DNA from: Sandaracinobacteroides sp041675905
Lineage (GTDB): Bacteria > Pseudomonadota > Alphaproteobacteria > Sphingomonadales > Sphingomonadaceae
Length of the DNA: 64,000 bases
Reading direction: 5' to 3'
Assembly (NCBI GenBank): GCA_041675905.1
Contig: JBAYSX010000016.1
Location: 6,199-70,198 of the forward strand
Positions 17,068 to 25,154 of this stretch are shown piece by piece; the first letter of the stretch is position 1, and the number at the start of each line of letters is the position of its first letter. The notes beneath the pieces were generated by a model. It worked only from the letters and a program-made list of their open reading frames with translations. It was not told the origin of the DNA and did not search any database. The position numbers were made by a program, and so were the translations under genes.

Positions 17068-19099
17068 ATCGGCTCGCCACCAGCCTCACAGGCGAGTCGT
17101 CGCCAGAAAGTTGGGTGGGTTTTGGGTGGAGTGCCAGACGGGCGGCCGGCGGGAAGTCGGCGAGGATGCTCGCAATCCCCTGCTGGACGCTGCCCAAATA
17201 GGCCGGTGAATAGATCGCATAGGTTTCCGCCATCAGACTCTCGGCCAGCACCGCGCCTTGTGCGTTGATGTTGAAATTCTGCACGACCGTGCGCCCGCCA
17301 AGATTGTCATTGGCAATCACTTGGCCCGCCGATCTCGGCACAATCAGTTCCGGCCCGCGCTCGCCCACCAGATAGGCCTTGTTGGCCGATACCGGCCCGC
17401 CATTGGCGCGTGCGCCGCCGAATATCCCGGCGATCGAACCAAATAGCCCGCCGCCGCCCGCCGCCGTGCCATCGCCAAACAGCGCTTTCGCAAAATTGCT
17501 CATGGCCCATTTGGCCGCCGCCGCCTCGAAGGAGGCGATCAGCGCGCTGCCGACACCGCGCCCGTTGATAATCGCCTGCGCCAGATTGTCGGAGATTTGC
17601 TGCCCGAAATCGGCCATGCGCTTGTACGGACCGTCCGCAATTTCCCGGAACTGCTCGCCAGCCTTTCGCGCATGTTCGGCAAGGCCCGTCGTGTCCAGCA
17701 CCCCCAGCCGCAGCATATCGCCATCGCCAAGGGCCATCCGCATCCGCTCCTGAAATTCCAGCGTGTCGCGCAGCGCCTGAATGCGGCGGCGCTCCATTTC
17801 CTCGAACGCCGCTTCGGCGGCGGCTGCGGCCTTTTCGCCTCCGGTTTTTCCGGCCTTCGCCATCGCTGCCGCCAGCCGGTCCCCGAAGTCCGAGAAATCC
17901 GGAGTCGTAGCGACGGCCATTTCGTCGGCCATGTTGGAGATAAACGCCTGGCCGTTATACCGTCCGAAACCCTTTGATAGTTCATCGAAATGCTGCAAGC
18001 GCGGATCTTCAGGGATAGGCTTTCCCCTGACCCGGACCGCGCCCCACAAATAGCTTTTGTCATTGCGCCGCGCGCGTTCCAGCGCACGATCCGCTGCCGA
18101 TGCCTCACCAGCAATCTTCCGCAGGGCCTTGGCGAAATCAAAGCCGCCAGCCGCCGCCGCCGCCAACCCTACACCGACACCCAGCCCTATCGGCCCTAAT
18201 TTCATAAGGATCGGCAGCGCCGTTCCGAGCGCCAGCACCAAAGGCCCCGCCGCCGCTGCTACACCGGCAATGGCAATGCCCCATTTGACGGTTTCCGGGT
18301 TGAGCTTTGACAGGCGGTTGATAAATTCACCGGCACGGCGCGCCAGATCAGCCAGCATGTCGAGAATACCAGATCGCGCAATTGCAATCGCAACGCCTTT
18401 CATGCTCTCCTGCATCCGGCGAACAGATTCTGTATATTCCCGCAGCCGCTTTTCGTCGGAATCCGTGATGATCGCCGCGTGTCTGCCCATTTCTCTAAAT
18501 GCTGCGCCGCCGTTCTTTAGAAGCGGAACCAGCGCGGTTGCGTCGTTCGCCAGCGCCTCCATGTAAAACGTCATGTCGGCTTGCGACACGTTGGCCTTTT
18601 CGAGCGAGTTGTAATAAAGTTGCAGCGCCTGCGGACCAGACAGATTGCGGAACTGTTGTGCCGTCACCCCGACTTTAGGCGCAATATTCTCGAAGAAATC
18701 TGCCATCGGGCCGCCGCCCGTTTGCATGAAATCACCAACCTTGTCGTTTACGTCCTTAAAAATATCGGAGAGCTTGTCACTCTCGAATCCCACGGATTTT
18801 GCCGCGTAGGCCAGTCTCTGGAATTGCTCTCGCCCTACGTTGGAAAGCTGCGCCGCCTTGCGGATTTCCTCTGACGTGCGGGCAATATTCTGTACTGCCG
18901 CCGCCATACCTGTTCCCATGGCCGCAACCGGACCGCTGACATACAGGGATAGATTCTTACCCCATGCCTGCATGCTCTTGCTGAGTTGGCCAATCTTTTT
19001 CGAGAAATCGTCACTTTGCGCGCTGGCGCGCTTCAACCCGTTGATAAACGCCGCATCTTCCAGCGCCAGATTGACGACCATCGAGCCTATGCGTGCCAT
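17066..19099 (-). CDS. Phage tail tape measure protein (short, phage end near att site)
   Basis: A 677-residue protein. The N-terminus (MVVNLALEDAAFINGLKR) and the coiled-coil segment SQSMQAW-like after it are typical of lambda/HK97-type tape measure proteins. Three Gly/Ala-rich hydrophobic stretches (about residues 275-325) may form the membrane-spanning part. Near the C-terminus is the signature YLVGERGPELIVP. The protein sets tail length and takes part in DNA injection. The gene ends only 39 nt from the left att repeat, and its last 60 or so residues look unrelated to the family, so the true 3' end and the downstream tail-tip genes were probably lost. The intervening ORF order suggests a HicAB module was inserted upstream. 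Confidence 0.85.
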   Translation of the reverse strand: MARIGSMVVNLALEDAAFINGLKRASAQSDDFSKKIGQLSKSMQAWGKNLSLYVSGPVAAMGTGMAAAVQNIARTSEEIRKAAQLSNVGREQFQRLAYAAKSVGFESDKLSDIFKDVNDKVGDFMQTGGGPMADFFENIAPKVGVTAQQFRNLSGPQALQLYYNSLEKANVSQADMTFYMEALANDATALVPLLKNGGAAFREMGRHAAIITDSDEKRLREYTESVRRMQESMKGVAIAIARSGILDMLADLARRAGEFINRLSKLNPETVKWGIAIAGVAAAAGPLVLALGTALPILMKLGPIGLGVGVGLAAAAAGGFDFAKALRKIAGEASAADRALERARRNDKSYLWGAVRVRGKPIPEDPRLQHFDELSKGFGRYNGQAFISNMADEMAVATTPDFSDFGDRLAAAMAKAGKTGGEKAAAAAEAAFEEMERRRIQALRDTLEFQERMRMALGDGDMLRLGVLDTTGLAEHARKAGEQFREIADGPYKRMADFGQQISDNLAQAIINGRGVGSALIASFEAAAAKWAMSNFAKALFGDGTAAGGGGLFGSIAGIFGGARANGGPVSANKAYLVGERGPELIVPRSAGQVIANDNLGGRTVVQNFNINAQGAVLAESLMAETYAIYSPAYLGSVQQGIASILADFPPAARLALHPKPTQLSGDDSPVRLVASR

Positions 19100-19173
19100 G
19101 AGGGCATCCCCTAAAATTCAATGTGATTGCAGTTTATGCTTGCAATATGCGCGCGCTTGCATAATATGCTTGC

Positions 19174-19428
19174 ATGAACAGCAAGCACCAAAAGACGCTG
19201 ACGGCGATATTCACAGACCCGGTTTCCGGCACTATCGCCTGGGCGTCGATTGAAAGCCTGCTGATCGCGGCTGGCTGCGAAGTGATCGAGGGCAACGGTT
19301 CCCGCGTCCGCTTCGCAAAAGGCGGCATGATCGAAAGCTTCCATCGCCCGCACCCGGCAAAGGAAGCAAAGCGCTATCAGGTCCGCGCCGCCCGTGAATA
19401 TCTGACCCGGCTTGGAGTAAAACCATGA
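19174..19428 (+). CDS. hicA: HicA-family toxin (mRNA interferase)
   Basis: An 84-residue small basic protein with the HicA double-stranded-RNA-binding-like fold: a catalytic His in SFHRPHP after GSRVRF, and a C-terminal REYLTRLGVKP. HicA cuts mRNA and stops growth when free. The stop overlaps the next start as ATGA, and the next gene encodes HicB, so the pair is hicA-hicB. It lies on the strand opposite to the tape measure gene, like an inserted cargo module within the tail gene cluster. Confidence 0.85.
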   Translation: MNSKHQKTLTAIFTDPVSGTIAWASIESLLIAAGCEVIEGNGSRVRFAKGGMIESFHRPHPAKEAKRYQVRAAREYLTRLGVKP

Positions 19429-19769
19429 GCAACATTATTCGCCACAAGGGCTATGCCGCCCGTGTCGAGTTCGACGCCGAAGATGGCATTTTCTTTGGCC
19501 GCATCGCAGATATCGAAGACGGCGCGGGATTCCATGCCGATACCGTCGCCGGCCTGATCGAAGCCTTCCGCGAAGCCGTGGAAGATTATCTCGAAACCTG
19601 CGCAAAGATCGGCAAGACGCCCGAAAAACCCTATTCTGGCAAACTCATGTTACGCGTCGATCCTGACGTTCACGCCAAATCCGCCAAGGCCGCCCGGCTG
19701 TCCGGTGTCAGCCTCAACGCATGGAGCGAAGCTGCGTTACGGGAGGCAGCAGAACGGGTGGTTGCCTAA
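19425..19769 (+). CDS. hicB: HicB-family antitoxin
   Basis: A 114-residue antitoxin. The N-terminal HicB fold (YAARVEFDAEDGIFFGRI, then FHADTVAGLIEAFREAVEDYLE) is followed by a C-terminal ribbon-helix-helix-like segment (LMLRVDPDVHAKSAKAARLSGVSLNAWSEAAL), which would bind the operon promoter. It neutralises HicA by direct binding. Coupled to hicA by a 4-nt overlap. Its 3' end overlaps the minus-strand tail gene by 4 nt. Confidence 0.9.
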   Translation: MSNIIRHKGYAARVEFDAEDGIFFGRIADIEDGAGFHADTVAGLIEAFREAVEDYLETCAKIGKTPEKPYSGKLMLRVDPDVHAKSAKAARLSGVSLNAWSEAALREAAERVVA

Positions 19770-20488
19770 GTCGCCATCGCCCGCATCTGCCGGTCAAACG
19801 CCAGCCAGATTTCCTCTTGCGTCATCGGCTCAACCGGCGGCGTCCATTCCGGCAGGATCGCCGACAGATCCACCGGCTGGCCTTTTTTCGGATCGCGGTT
19901 GATGTTGCTGTGCAGCGCCACGTTCAGCCATGCGCGCTGATCGGCGCGGCGCTCGCCAAATGGCTCGATAATGCTGTATCCGCCCGGCGGCAAATCGCCG
20001 ATGCAATGGTCCATTGTCAGATCAAGGCGGTCGCCGCCTCCCGTTCGCCCTTGGCTGGTATAAGGTCTGTTTGAGTCATACACTGCGATCCGCCGCAACT
20101 GGGTGGGGCCGGATTGTGGGCCATTCAAAATGCCGTAGTGGGTCACGCCGTTGGCGTGGACGCCCCGCAGCCCCCGGATAATCACGTCCTCGGTGATTGC
20201 TCCGGTCTCGCCAACAGACCGGTATCCGGTATCACCACAATCCTCTATGGAAATATATTTCCCGCGATAATTGAGCGAGTTTGAATAGGAAACGGCCCCC
20301 AGCCATGCACAACGTGCAACAGAGATGTGTTCGATGATTGGGCCGGATAGCTGTTCCGCGTCGAGCACCCATTGACGGCGGCGGTTCCACGGGTTGGTGG
20401 TACCAGCATTGGTGAACTGGTTGGCGCAGTCCTGAATCCGTATCCACCGGTTTACCAGGCCGTCGGATGGGCCATTTGCACTGCCGCC
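19766..20488 (-). pseudogene. Chimaera of a beta-helix tail protein and a tail assembly protein
   Basis: One open frame (with a GTG at 20368 and in-frame homology back to about 20488) joins two unlike pieces. The first, from about 20488 to 19965, reads as a right-handed beta-helix (tail-spike or carbohydrate-binding type), with repeated short strands such as ISVARCAWLGAV and IIRGLRGVHANGV. The second, about the last 65 residues from EPFGERRADQRAWLN to RQMRAMAT, resembles a tail assembly chaperone (NRDPKKG segment). The pieces come from opposite ends of a normal phage map. The frame lacks a clear start, so expression is doubtful. Confidence 0.55.
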
Positions 20489-21068
20489 AAATCTCCTCCA
20501 CCGAAAAGCCCCGGCTTTCCAGCATCTGCGCCTCTTCCGGGTTGAAGCTGATCGGTTGCCACTTCATGTCCGAGTTCAGCAACAATGGTCGACCAGCGTT
20601 CATCGCGCCCGCATATTTCTCCGTGATGACCTTTTCCACCTGCGCCATCTGTTCGGGCGTCAAACGCTGTTCCGACATCAATACGCCGCTAGAGCGCACA
20701 CCGTTCCTGAACGTCACTCCCGCCGCGCGCTCGATGGCCTGTGCCGTGCCGAACGCGTTGCTGTTCCATGTGATGGTGGACATGCCGCCCAGCGGGTGCC
20801 CGCCAAAGCCGCGAATGTGCAGCATCCGGTCTTCCAGCACTTCATGCTGGCCGTCGTCGTCCTGCCACCGGTAACGCAATGCACCGGAACTGGCGCGATC
20901 CACGGCCATGAATTCCGGCCGCACCGGCGTCAGCGACAGGATCGACCTGTCATTACGCCGTCTGATCTCGGCATAGCCATTGCCCCACAACTCCAGGCTG
21001 ATGCACATCATCTCCCAGAAATCCACCGGCGTCGGCGCAGTCATCCGCATCAAAACAGCCATGCTCAA
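20232..21068 (-). pseudogene. Phage portal protein, truncated at both ends
   Basis: The frame is open for 278 codons. Residues 10-195 match an HK97-type portal: FWEMMCISLELWGNGYAEI, then HIRGFGGHPLGGMSTIT, RPLLLNSDMKWQPISFNPEEAQ and MLESRGFSVEEI. Homology stops at about 20488; the remaining codons are the wrong frame of the beta-helix fragment. The usual N-terminal 80 residues are also missing. Intact portals form the dodecameric DNA channel of the head and have about 400 residues, so this one cannot work. It is preceded by a small ORF with which it overlaps as ATGA. Confidence 0.75.
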
Positions 21069-21262
21069 GGCTCTCTCGGAGTGCGACGGCCATAAGGACG
21101 TGGTTGATCCACTGAAATCAACGATTCAAGGCGGCTGAGTCGTCCGGATAATTCCCCCATCCGTCGAGTGTCGATCGGGGCGGCCGTAATGGGCCGCTCC
21201 ACGTTCCGCTCAATTTCCGGCGACAGCCATGCAACCACCTTCCGGCGAAACCAGTTATTCAT
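21065..21262 (-). CDS. Small phage protein of unknown function
   Basis: A 65-residue protein starting at ATG 21262. It begins with a basic amphipathic segment (MNNWFRRKVVAWLSPEI) and continues with a possible coiled coil (GELSGRLSRLESLI). It overlaps the portal fragment as ATGA at its 3' end and the upstream gene ends 33 nt before its start. No family is recognised. Its place upstream of the portal would normally hold a terminase or head gene, so it may be a small connector or a truncated piece. Confidence 0.4.
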   Translation of the reverse strand: MNNWFRRKVVAWLSPEIERNVERPITAAPIDTRRMGELSGRLSRLESLISVDQPRPYGRRTPREP

Positions 21263-21294
21263 TCCCGTTCTCCAACTTTTGTGTGGGTGGATCA

Positions 21295-21753
21295 TCACGC
21301 CGCCCTCGCCATGCGCTCGCGCAGCTCATCAATCGCGCGCCCGGCTGCCTCGATCTCCGGGCGCATGGCGCGAAGTTCGGTATCGTCGATCACGCCATCC
21401 GCCGCGGCCTTGAGGACAGCAGTCAAGGCGCTCGACAGCTTTACCGCCTTCGCCGTATCGCAGGTCTCCGCATCACGACACGCGACCAGCCGGTATCCGG
21501 CCAGCGCCAGCGCGGGGTTGGCAAATTCCACGCCCCATTCCTGCACGCCGCGCAGAAAGGTTGTGACGCCCATTTCCGAATTGGCATCGCGATAGTCACG
21601 CAACCGATCCGGTGATTTTCCCAGTGGATCAGCCAGGCGCGCATCGGAAAGACCGGTACGGAATTTGATGCGGGATAGTGAACTGCCGATAACTTCCAGC
21701 GCGTCAGATGCGGAGAACGGCGGGCTTTTCTTGTGGATTTGCGGGAGGCTCAT
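21295..21753 (-). CDS. Phage protein with a possible N-terminal helix-turn-helix
   Basis: A 152-residue protein. The segment RIKFRTGLSDARLADPLGKSPDRLRDYRDA (residues 29-58) reads like a helix-turn-helix, and the C-terminal half is a long Ala/Glu-rich helix pair (VIDDTELRAMRPEIEAAGRAIDELRERM). The family is not recognised; a phage regulatory or packaging-related role is possible. Its ATG (21751-21753) overlaps the divergent ATG of the next gene by two bases, with Shine-Dalgarno sequences for each lying inside the other gene. Confidence 0.5.
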   Translation of the reverse strand: MSLPQIHKKSPPFSASDALEVIGSSLSRIKFRTGLSDARLADPLGKSPDRLRDYRDANSEMGVTTFLRGVQEWGVEFANPALALAGYRLVACRDAETCDTAKAVKLSSALTAVLKAAADGVIDDTELRAMRPEIEAAGRAIDELRERMARAA

Positions 21754-22156
21754 GAGCGATGCTCCGGGCTATGATGAAGGGGCAGATCATTTTGGGGGGT
21801 GCGCGGCGGCGCTGGCGCTGGCCGTCCGCCGCGCTATCGTGGGACTCGCCAGAATCGCCACGAGAGGAATTGGGATGGAACCGGAACTACGAGCCGAACT
21901 CGACCAGCTGTTTGGCGCCATCAACGCGCAGAAATTTGCGATTGAAAGCCTGTGGGCATACCTCATCGACAAGGACGGCGGCAGCAAGGCCGATGGCGAG
22001 GCGACGAAACACGAAATGTTGCGCCAGTTCGAGGATTTGCCGCCGCGCTTCGTCGGAGCGGACCCGGCGCGGGTGCTTCCTGTCCTGCAATATGCCGTTG
22101 AGCACCTCGAAGGCATTTGGGGAAACGTCATTGCACGCCTCCCGGATCGGGAATGA
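21752..22156 (+). CDS. Hypothetical phage protein, divergent overlap with its neighbour
   Basis: A 134-residue protein starting at ATG 21752 with a GGGAGG site just upstream. The sequence is helical and Ala-rich at first, then EPELRAELDQLFGAINAQKFAIESLWAYL, resembling small phage proteins of unknown role with an amphipathic C-terminal half. No membrane segment or known motif is clear. It shares two bases with the divergent gene's start codon and overlaps the converging gene at its 3' end by 29 bp, so it is packed into the switch region of the prophage. Confidence 0.45.
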   Translation: MSDAPGYDEGADHFGGCAAALALAVRRAIVGLARIATRGIGMEPELRAELDQLFGAINAQKFAIESLWAYLIDKDGGSKADGEATKHEMLRQFEDLPPRFVGADPARVLPVLQYAVEHLEGIWGNVIARLPDRE

Positions 22157-22391
22157 ATATTTCCGGCCCCTGCTCGCCAACGATATAATTTTTGTCGGAA
22201 CGCATCAGCGCGGCGGCGCGATCGGCTACCAGCTTCAGGTTGGAAATCTCCGACACGGGGATACCAAGCAGAAACGCAAGCATGGCATCACACTGGCGGC
22301 GGAACTCCGCCGGGCTGGCCGTAAAGCCATCCTCCAGGCGCTTCTCAAGCACGTACTTGCGCATGGCGCGCTCCGCCTCGGCCCCGTTCAT
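22128..22391 (-). pseudogene. Small phage gene fused to a tape-measure C-terminal motif
   Basis: The 87-codon frame starts with a helical domain (AEAERAMRKYVLEKRLEDGF, then LLGIPVSEISNL) and ends with NYIVGEQGPEIFIPDPGGVQ. That ending closely resembles the signature found near the end of tape measure proteins, also present in this prophage at about 17,380 (YLVGERGPELIVP). A single small protein would not normally carry it, so this is most simply a deletion fusion between a small replication or regulatory gene and a second tape measure gene. It overlaps the Cro-like gene as ATGA upstream. Confidence 0.5.
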
Positions 22392-22600
22392 TCCCCGCGC
22401 TCCGGCAGGGTGGGGATAAGATCAGCAGGGGTTATGTCGATGTTATGCTTTTTGGCTGCGGCGAGTACTTCAGCTTGCCTGCGGGCCGGGATCACATCCC
22501 GCTCCCACCAGCCTTGCACAGTGGTATGATTGAGATGGCCAAGCTTGCTTGCAAGCGAGCGAATGCCACCCAAGCTATCTATGATAGTTCGTACTGTCAT
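22388..22600 (-). CDS. Cro-like helix-turn-helix protein (carph-isopro type)
   Basis: A 70-residue protein using ATG 22600; the longer frame to 22663 would cross the operator. The sequence IIDSLGGIRSLASKLGHLNHTTVQGWWERDVIPARRQ is a helix-turn-helix of the carph-isopro type common in prophages. It is divergent from the repressor gene at 22673 with a palindromic operator between, the layout of a lambda-type switch, where this would be the Cro-like lytic regulator. The downstream chimaeric gene overlaps it by 4 nt. Confidence 0.7.
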   Translation of the reverse strand: MTVRTIIDSLGGIRSLASKLGHLNHTTVQGWWERDVIPARRQAEVLAAAKKHNIDITPADLIPTLPERGE

Positions 22601-22607
22601 GGCATCG

Positions 22608-22628
22608 TTGTACGTGATGAACGTACAA
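22608..22628. promoter_or_regulatory. Palindromic operator in the lysogeny switch
   Basis: TTGTACGT (22608-22615) and ACGTACAA (22621-22628) form a perfect inverted repeat with a 5-nt spacer, GATGA. It lies between the divergent Cro-like and repressor genes. The core GTACGT-N5-ACGTAC occurs again at 24794-24810. A diverged copy may follow around 22635-22645. Confidence 0.7.
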
Positions 22629-22672
22629 TCGTCAACGTAGATAACGTTCGAGGGCGTGTGCAAAAGACGTAC

Positions 22673-23137
22673 ATGCTTACGACAGGACAGCGACTTCAGA
22701 TTTTACGGGGGCGGTCCGGTCTTTCTGTTCGCGGGCTCGCTGAGGGTGCTGGTTATAAGACCGGATCAGGGGTGCAGGAATATTTGCAGCCGCACTACGA
22801 TAAGCTGCTGCCTCTCCCTCTGGTGCGGCGCCTTGCCGAAGCTCTGGTTGGGTTAGGAGATCCGCCCATTGATTCGGCGGATGTCTACAGGCTGGCAGGG
22901 GTATTCCCTAGTGAAGCAGCGCTCCGCGAAATGTTTCATTCGCTCTTAACTCCGGAAGCGATAGCGGAAGGCCGCTCCGGGCTTGCTGAAATTCTCGCAA
23001 AGCGCCTTCCAGAAGCTTTTGCGCTCGCGCTAGACGAATCTCCGTGTGAGAAGACGGATGGCGCGAATTCTCACGAATTGCCGTCTCAACTTCCAACCAA
23101 TAAGCGGAGACGGAAGCCGCCAGCACCGCGCATTTGA
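22673..23137 (+). CDS. Phage repressor-like helix-turn-helix protein
   Basis: A 154-residue protein from ATG 22673. The N-terminal helix-turn-helix (TTGQRLQILRGRSGLSVRGLAEGAGYKTGSGVQEYL) is of the XRE type. The protein is divergent from the Cro-like gene, as a prophage repressor should be. The rest is helical, with no S24-type peptidase motif (no Ser/Lys pair or cleavage site visible), so induction would not follow the LexA-like self-cleavage route. The C-terminal part is basic (NKRRRKPPAPR). It would keep the prophage silent through the two operators. Confidence 0.65.
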   Translation: MLTTGQRLQILRGRSGLSVRGLAEGAGYKTGSGVQEYLQPHYDKLLPLPLVRRLAEALVGLGDPPIDSADVYRLAGVFPSEAALREMFHSLLTPEAIAEGRSGLAEILAKRLPEAFALALDESPCEKTDGANSHELPSQLPTNKRRRKPPAPRI

Positions 23138-23357
23138 CGCTGCATGGGGCGCAGCCCGCGGCGCACCCTGGTGTATTTCGATCAACCACTCCAACCTCCT
23201 CCTGATTCAGCGGAACAATAGGAGAACAGACCGGCACTTGAAAGCGCGAAGGTGTGAATGGGGGTGGGCGGTAGAATCTTGCATAGATGGATGGCAGGGG
23301 TTTATGGCGAGGACAGTCGCGTTTAGAATGCTAGGAACTGGTTCGGGGCATATTGAT

Positions 23358-23858
23358 ATGCGGGGGATTGCTAGGATTTTAATGACAGCGGTAGCTCTCG
23401 CTTCGTCGGGCAGCGCGATGGCGAATCCTTTTATTGCAGAAGGAAAAACCCCAGCCGAGGTCATCGCGATCATTTCTGACATGTGTATGAGCAATAACGA
23501 CAACCTTGTCGAGGTATCGCCCTCAATCGTGGTGTGCGAGGCGCAGGCGAAAGATACGCCAGGGAGCGCATTTCTAGGGTCCCTGCTTTATGGCGCACGA
23601 CGCAGCCAGATGAAAATGATCATGCGCACTGTGGCGTTGCCCCATCCTGCTGGTGCCCGCGTACGCCTCCAGATTACAATGGAGGCTGATCGCGGGGGAG
23701 GTTCCATCGACCGTCATGATTGGAGCGCGAACTGGAAGAAAATCATGCCTCGAACCGTCGAAGCGGCGGGTCTCATTCCTGAGACCGAATACCGTCCATC
23801 GGAAGCGGTGATGGAAGAACCAGCGCCTGAGGAACTGGCACCTGAGTCTGAACGCTGA
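23358..23858 (+). CDS. Small exported protein of unknown function
   Basis: A 166-residue protein starting at ATG 23358. The N-terminus is a typical Sec signal peptide (RIARILMTAVALASSGSAMA, cleavage before NPF). The mature part has two Cys (CMS and VVCEA) that could form a disulphide bond, and a Pro/Glu-rich C-terminus. No family is recognised. It lies between the repressor gene and a toxin-antitoxin pair in the lysogeny region, the place where morons expressed from prophages are often found, so a lysogenic-conversion role is possible. Confidence 0.5.
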   Translation: MRGIARILMTAVALASSGSAMANPFIAEGKTPAEVIAIISDMCMSNNDNLVEVSPSIVVCEAQAKDTPGSAFLGSLLYGARRSQMKMIMRTVALPHPAGARVRLQITMEADRGGGSIDRHDWSANWKKIMPRTVEAAGLIPETEYRPSEAVMEEPAPEELAPESER

Positions 23859-24116
23859 ACGTTGTGCGCCACTATCCTAGTAATTGCGCTGCTCGCCACT
23901 CCCGCTCACGCCGCGCCAATCGCCGGAAGGATAAAACCATCCGCTTCGTCTGCGCTGACGGCTCGGCATGGATGCTGTGGCGGGAACGCGGATTTATCCC
24001 GACGGTGATCCCGTGCGACGCCGCGCGGCGGTTCGGGTGGCGGTGTGGGGGGTGAGGCAGGTTCAGCCCGCGCTCATGCCGGATTGCCTACAGTGCAACA
24101 TTCGGGCTAGATAGCC

Positions 24117-24464
24117 GTGAATTCAGATTCGAATTCGGAGAGACATCAGAGCTTACATATGACTGAGGCAGTTCGCTATCTTTGGGAGGGGTTGAGGGCC
24201 CGCTTCACAGGGAGTCTGCGGTTGCGGGTTGATGTGGCGTATGATCGTGACGCGGGCGTATGGCATGTGTGCCGCACAGATGTTCCAGGGTTGTGGATGG
24301 AAGCCGATAGTTCCGCGGAGCTGTTGCAGCGGCTCTCCGATGCCATGCCCGAGATGATTGAGTTGAACAGATCAGCTATTTTGCGGCGCTTCGGGATCCG
24401 GCAAAAACGCCGCCACCTTCCAGAGATGCACTCCACCGTTGGCACGCACCTGGCTCACTGCTGA
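24117..24464 (+). CDS. DUF1902/HicB-like antitoxin
   Basis: A 115-residue protein; translation may also start at ATG 24159. The core RVDVAYDRDAGVWHVCRTDVPGLWMEADS followed by LLQRLSDAMPEMIELN is the DUF1902 pattern, a HicB-like domain found as partner of HicA-type toxins. It ends 3 nt before the HicA-like gene. It is the second HicB-type antitoxin in the prophage and has the opposite gene order to the first. Confidence 0.75.
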   Translation: MNSDSNSERHQSLHMTEAVRYLWEGLRARFTGSLRLRVDVAYDRDAGVWHVCRTDVPGLWMEADSSAELLQRLSDAMPEMIELNRSAILRRFGIRQKRRHLPEMHSTVGTHLAHC

Positions 24465-24467
24465 TTA

Positions 24468-24665
24468 ATGGTCGATGGATACGGGAAGCAGCTAATCAGG
24501 CTGCTTCGGGAGCACGGCTACATCCAACGTTCCGGCGGCAAAGGTGATCATGAAAAATGGACGAACCCAAAAACCGGGAAAACGGTTATAGTCGATCGCG
24601 GCGTTCGATCTAAGTTCACAGCAAATGGTGTTCTGAAAGACGCGGGCATCAAGCACAAATTCTGA
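24468..24665 (+). CDS. HicA-family toxin (second copy)
   Basis: A 65-residue basic protein with the compact HicA pattern: LIRLLREHGYIQRSGGKGDHEKW, with the catalytic His in DHEKW, and a conserved ending LKDAGIKHKF. The partner DUF1902 antitoxin is directly upstream. Free HicA would cleave mRNA. A strong Rho-independent terminator follows 20 nt downstream. Confidence 0.82.
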   Translation: MVDGYGKQLIRLLREHGYIQRSGGKGDHEKWTNPKTGKTVIVDRGVRSKFTANGVLKDAGIKHKF

Positions 24666-24683
24666 TACACCCCTCGATCTCCC

Positions 24684-24707
24684 AGCCCGCTTCGGCGGGT
24701 TTTTTTG
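24684..24707 (+). terminator. Rho-independent terminator after the second HicA gene
   Basis: Stem CCCGC/GCGGG (24686-24690 and 24695-24699) with a stable TTCG loop and seven T at 24700-24706. Confidence 0.9.
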
Positions 24708-24784
24708 TGCCTGCAATAATTCCCTCACACCACACCCTGCCGCGAATGGCGAGAAATAATGTACGCTCTTAACGTATAATCAAT

Positions 24785-24818
24785 TGACTATCGTACGTGT
24801 ATAACGTACAACCCTCCC
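24785..24818 (+). promoter_or_regulatory. Early promoter overlapped by a second repressor operator
   Basis: A possible -35 box TTGACT at 24785-24790 and a -10-like TACAAC 17 nt later frame the inverted repeat GTACGT (24794-24799), 5-nt spacer, ACGTAC (24805-24810). This is the same palindrome as in the lysogeny switch at 22610-22626. A repressor bound here would block the promoter of the rightward genes at 24873 and beyond. Confidence 0.65.
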
Positions 24819-24872
24819 ACACCACCTGACCTGCCTCGGCAAGCGAGACGGTGGCGAAATGGAGGAACGGAA

Positions 24873-25154
24873 ATGCTTTACATCCCGCCCGCTGCGATGG
24901 TCCCCGAGCCATCCGACGCATTCACCGAAATAGACCTGAACGGTGCCGAGGCGCTGTCCGCCCTCATGCGCATTGCCTACACGCTGGGCCTCGACGCCGC
25001 CGGCGACGCGCTGCACGGCCTGATCGACCGAGAGCTATACGATGCCGGTGTCGAGCCTGAGGATATCGAGGAAGCGCGGGAGCGGGTGGACTGCAAGCCC
25101 TGCAATGCGATCCAGACGCTGAAATACGCGCTTGGCCAGGAGGGTGCGTTATGA
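24873..25154 (+). CDS. Hypothetical phage early protein
   Basis: A 93-residue acidic protein with a good ribosome binding site (GGAACGGAA before ATG 24873). It is helical and rich in Ala, Glu and Asp, with a CKPC pair near the C-terminus. No family is recognised. It is the first gene after the operator-controlled promoter and overlaps the next one as ATGA, so it belongs to the early left-type operon. Confidence 0.5.
   Translation: MLYIPPAAMVPEPSDAFTEIDLNGAEALSALMRIAYTLGLDAAGDALHGLIDRELYDAGVEPEDIEEARERVDCKPCNAIQTLKYALGQEGAL

Noticed and set aside
20467..21095. Plus-strand ORFs opposite the portal fragment
   Set aside because: They are antisense shadows; portal motifs are read only on the minus strand.
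23138..23357. A longer start for the exported protein at 23358
   Set aside because: The extension to 23046 overlaps the repressor gene and would bury the signal peptide.
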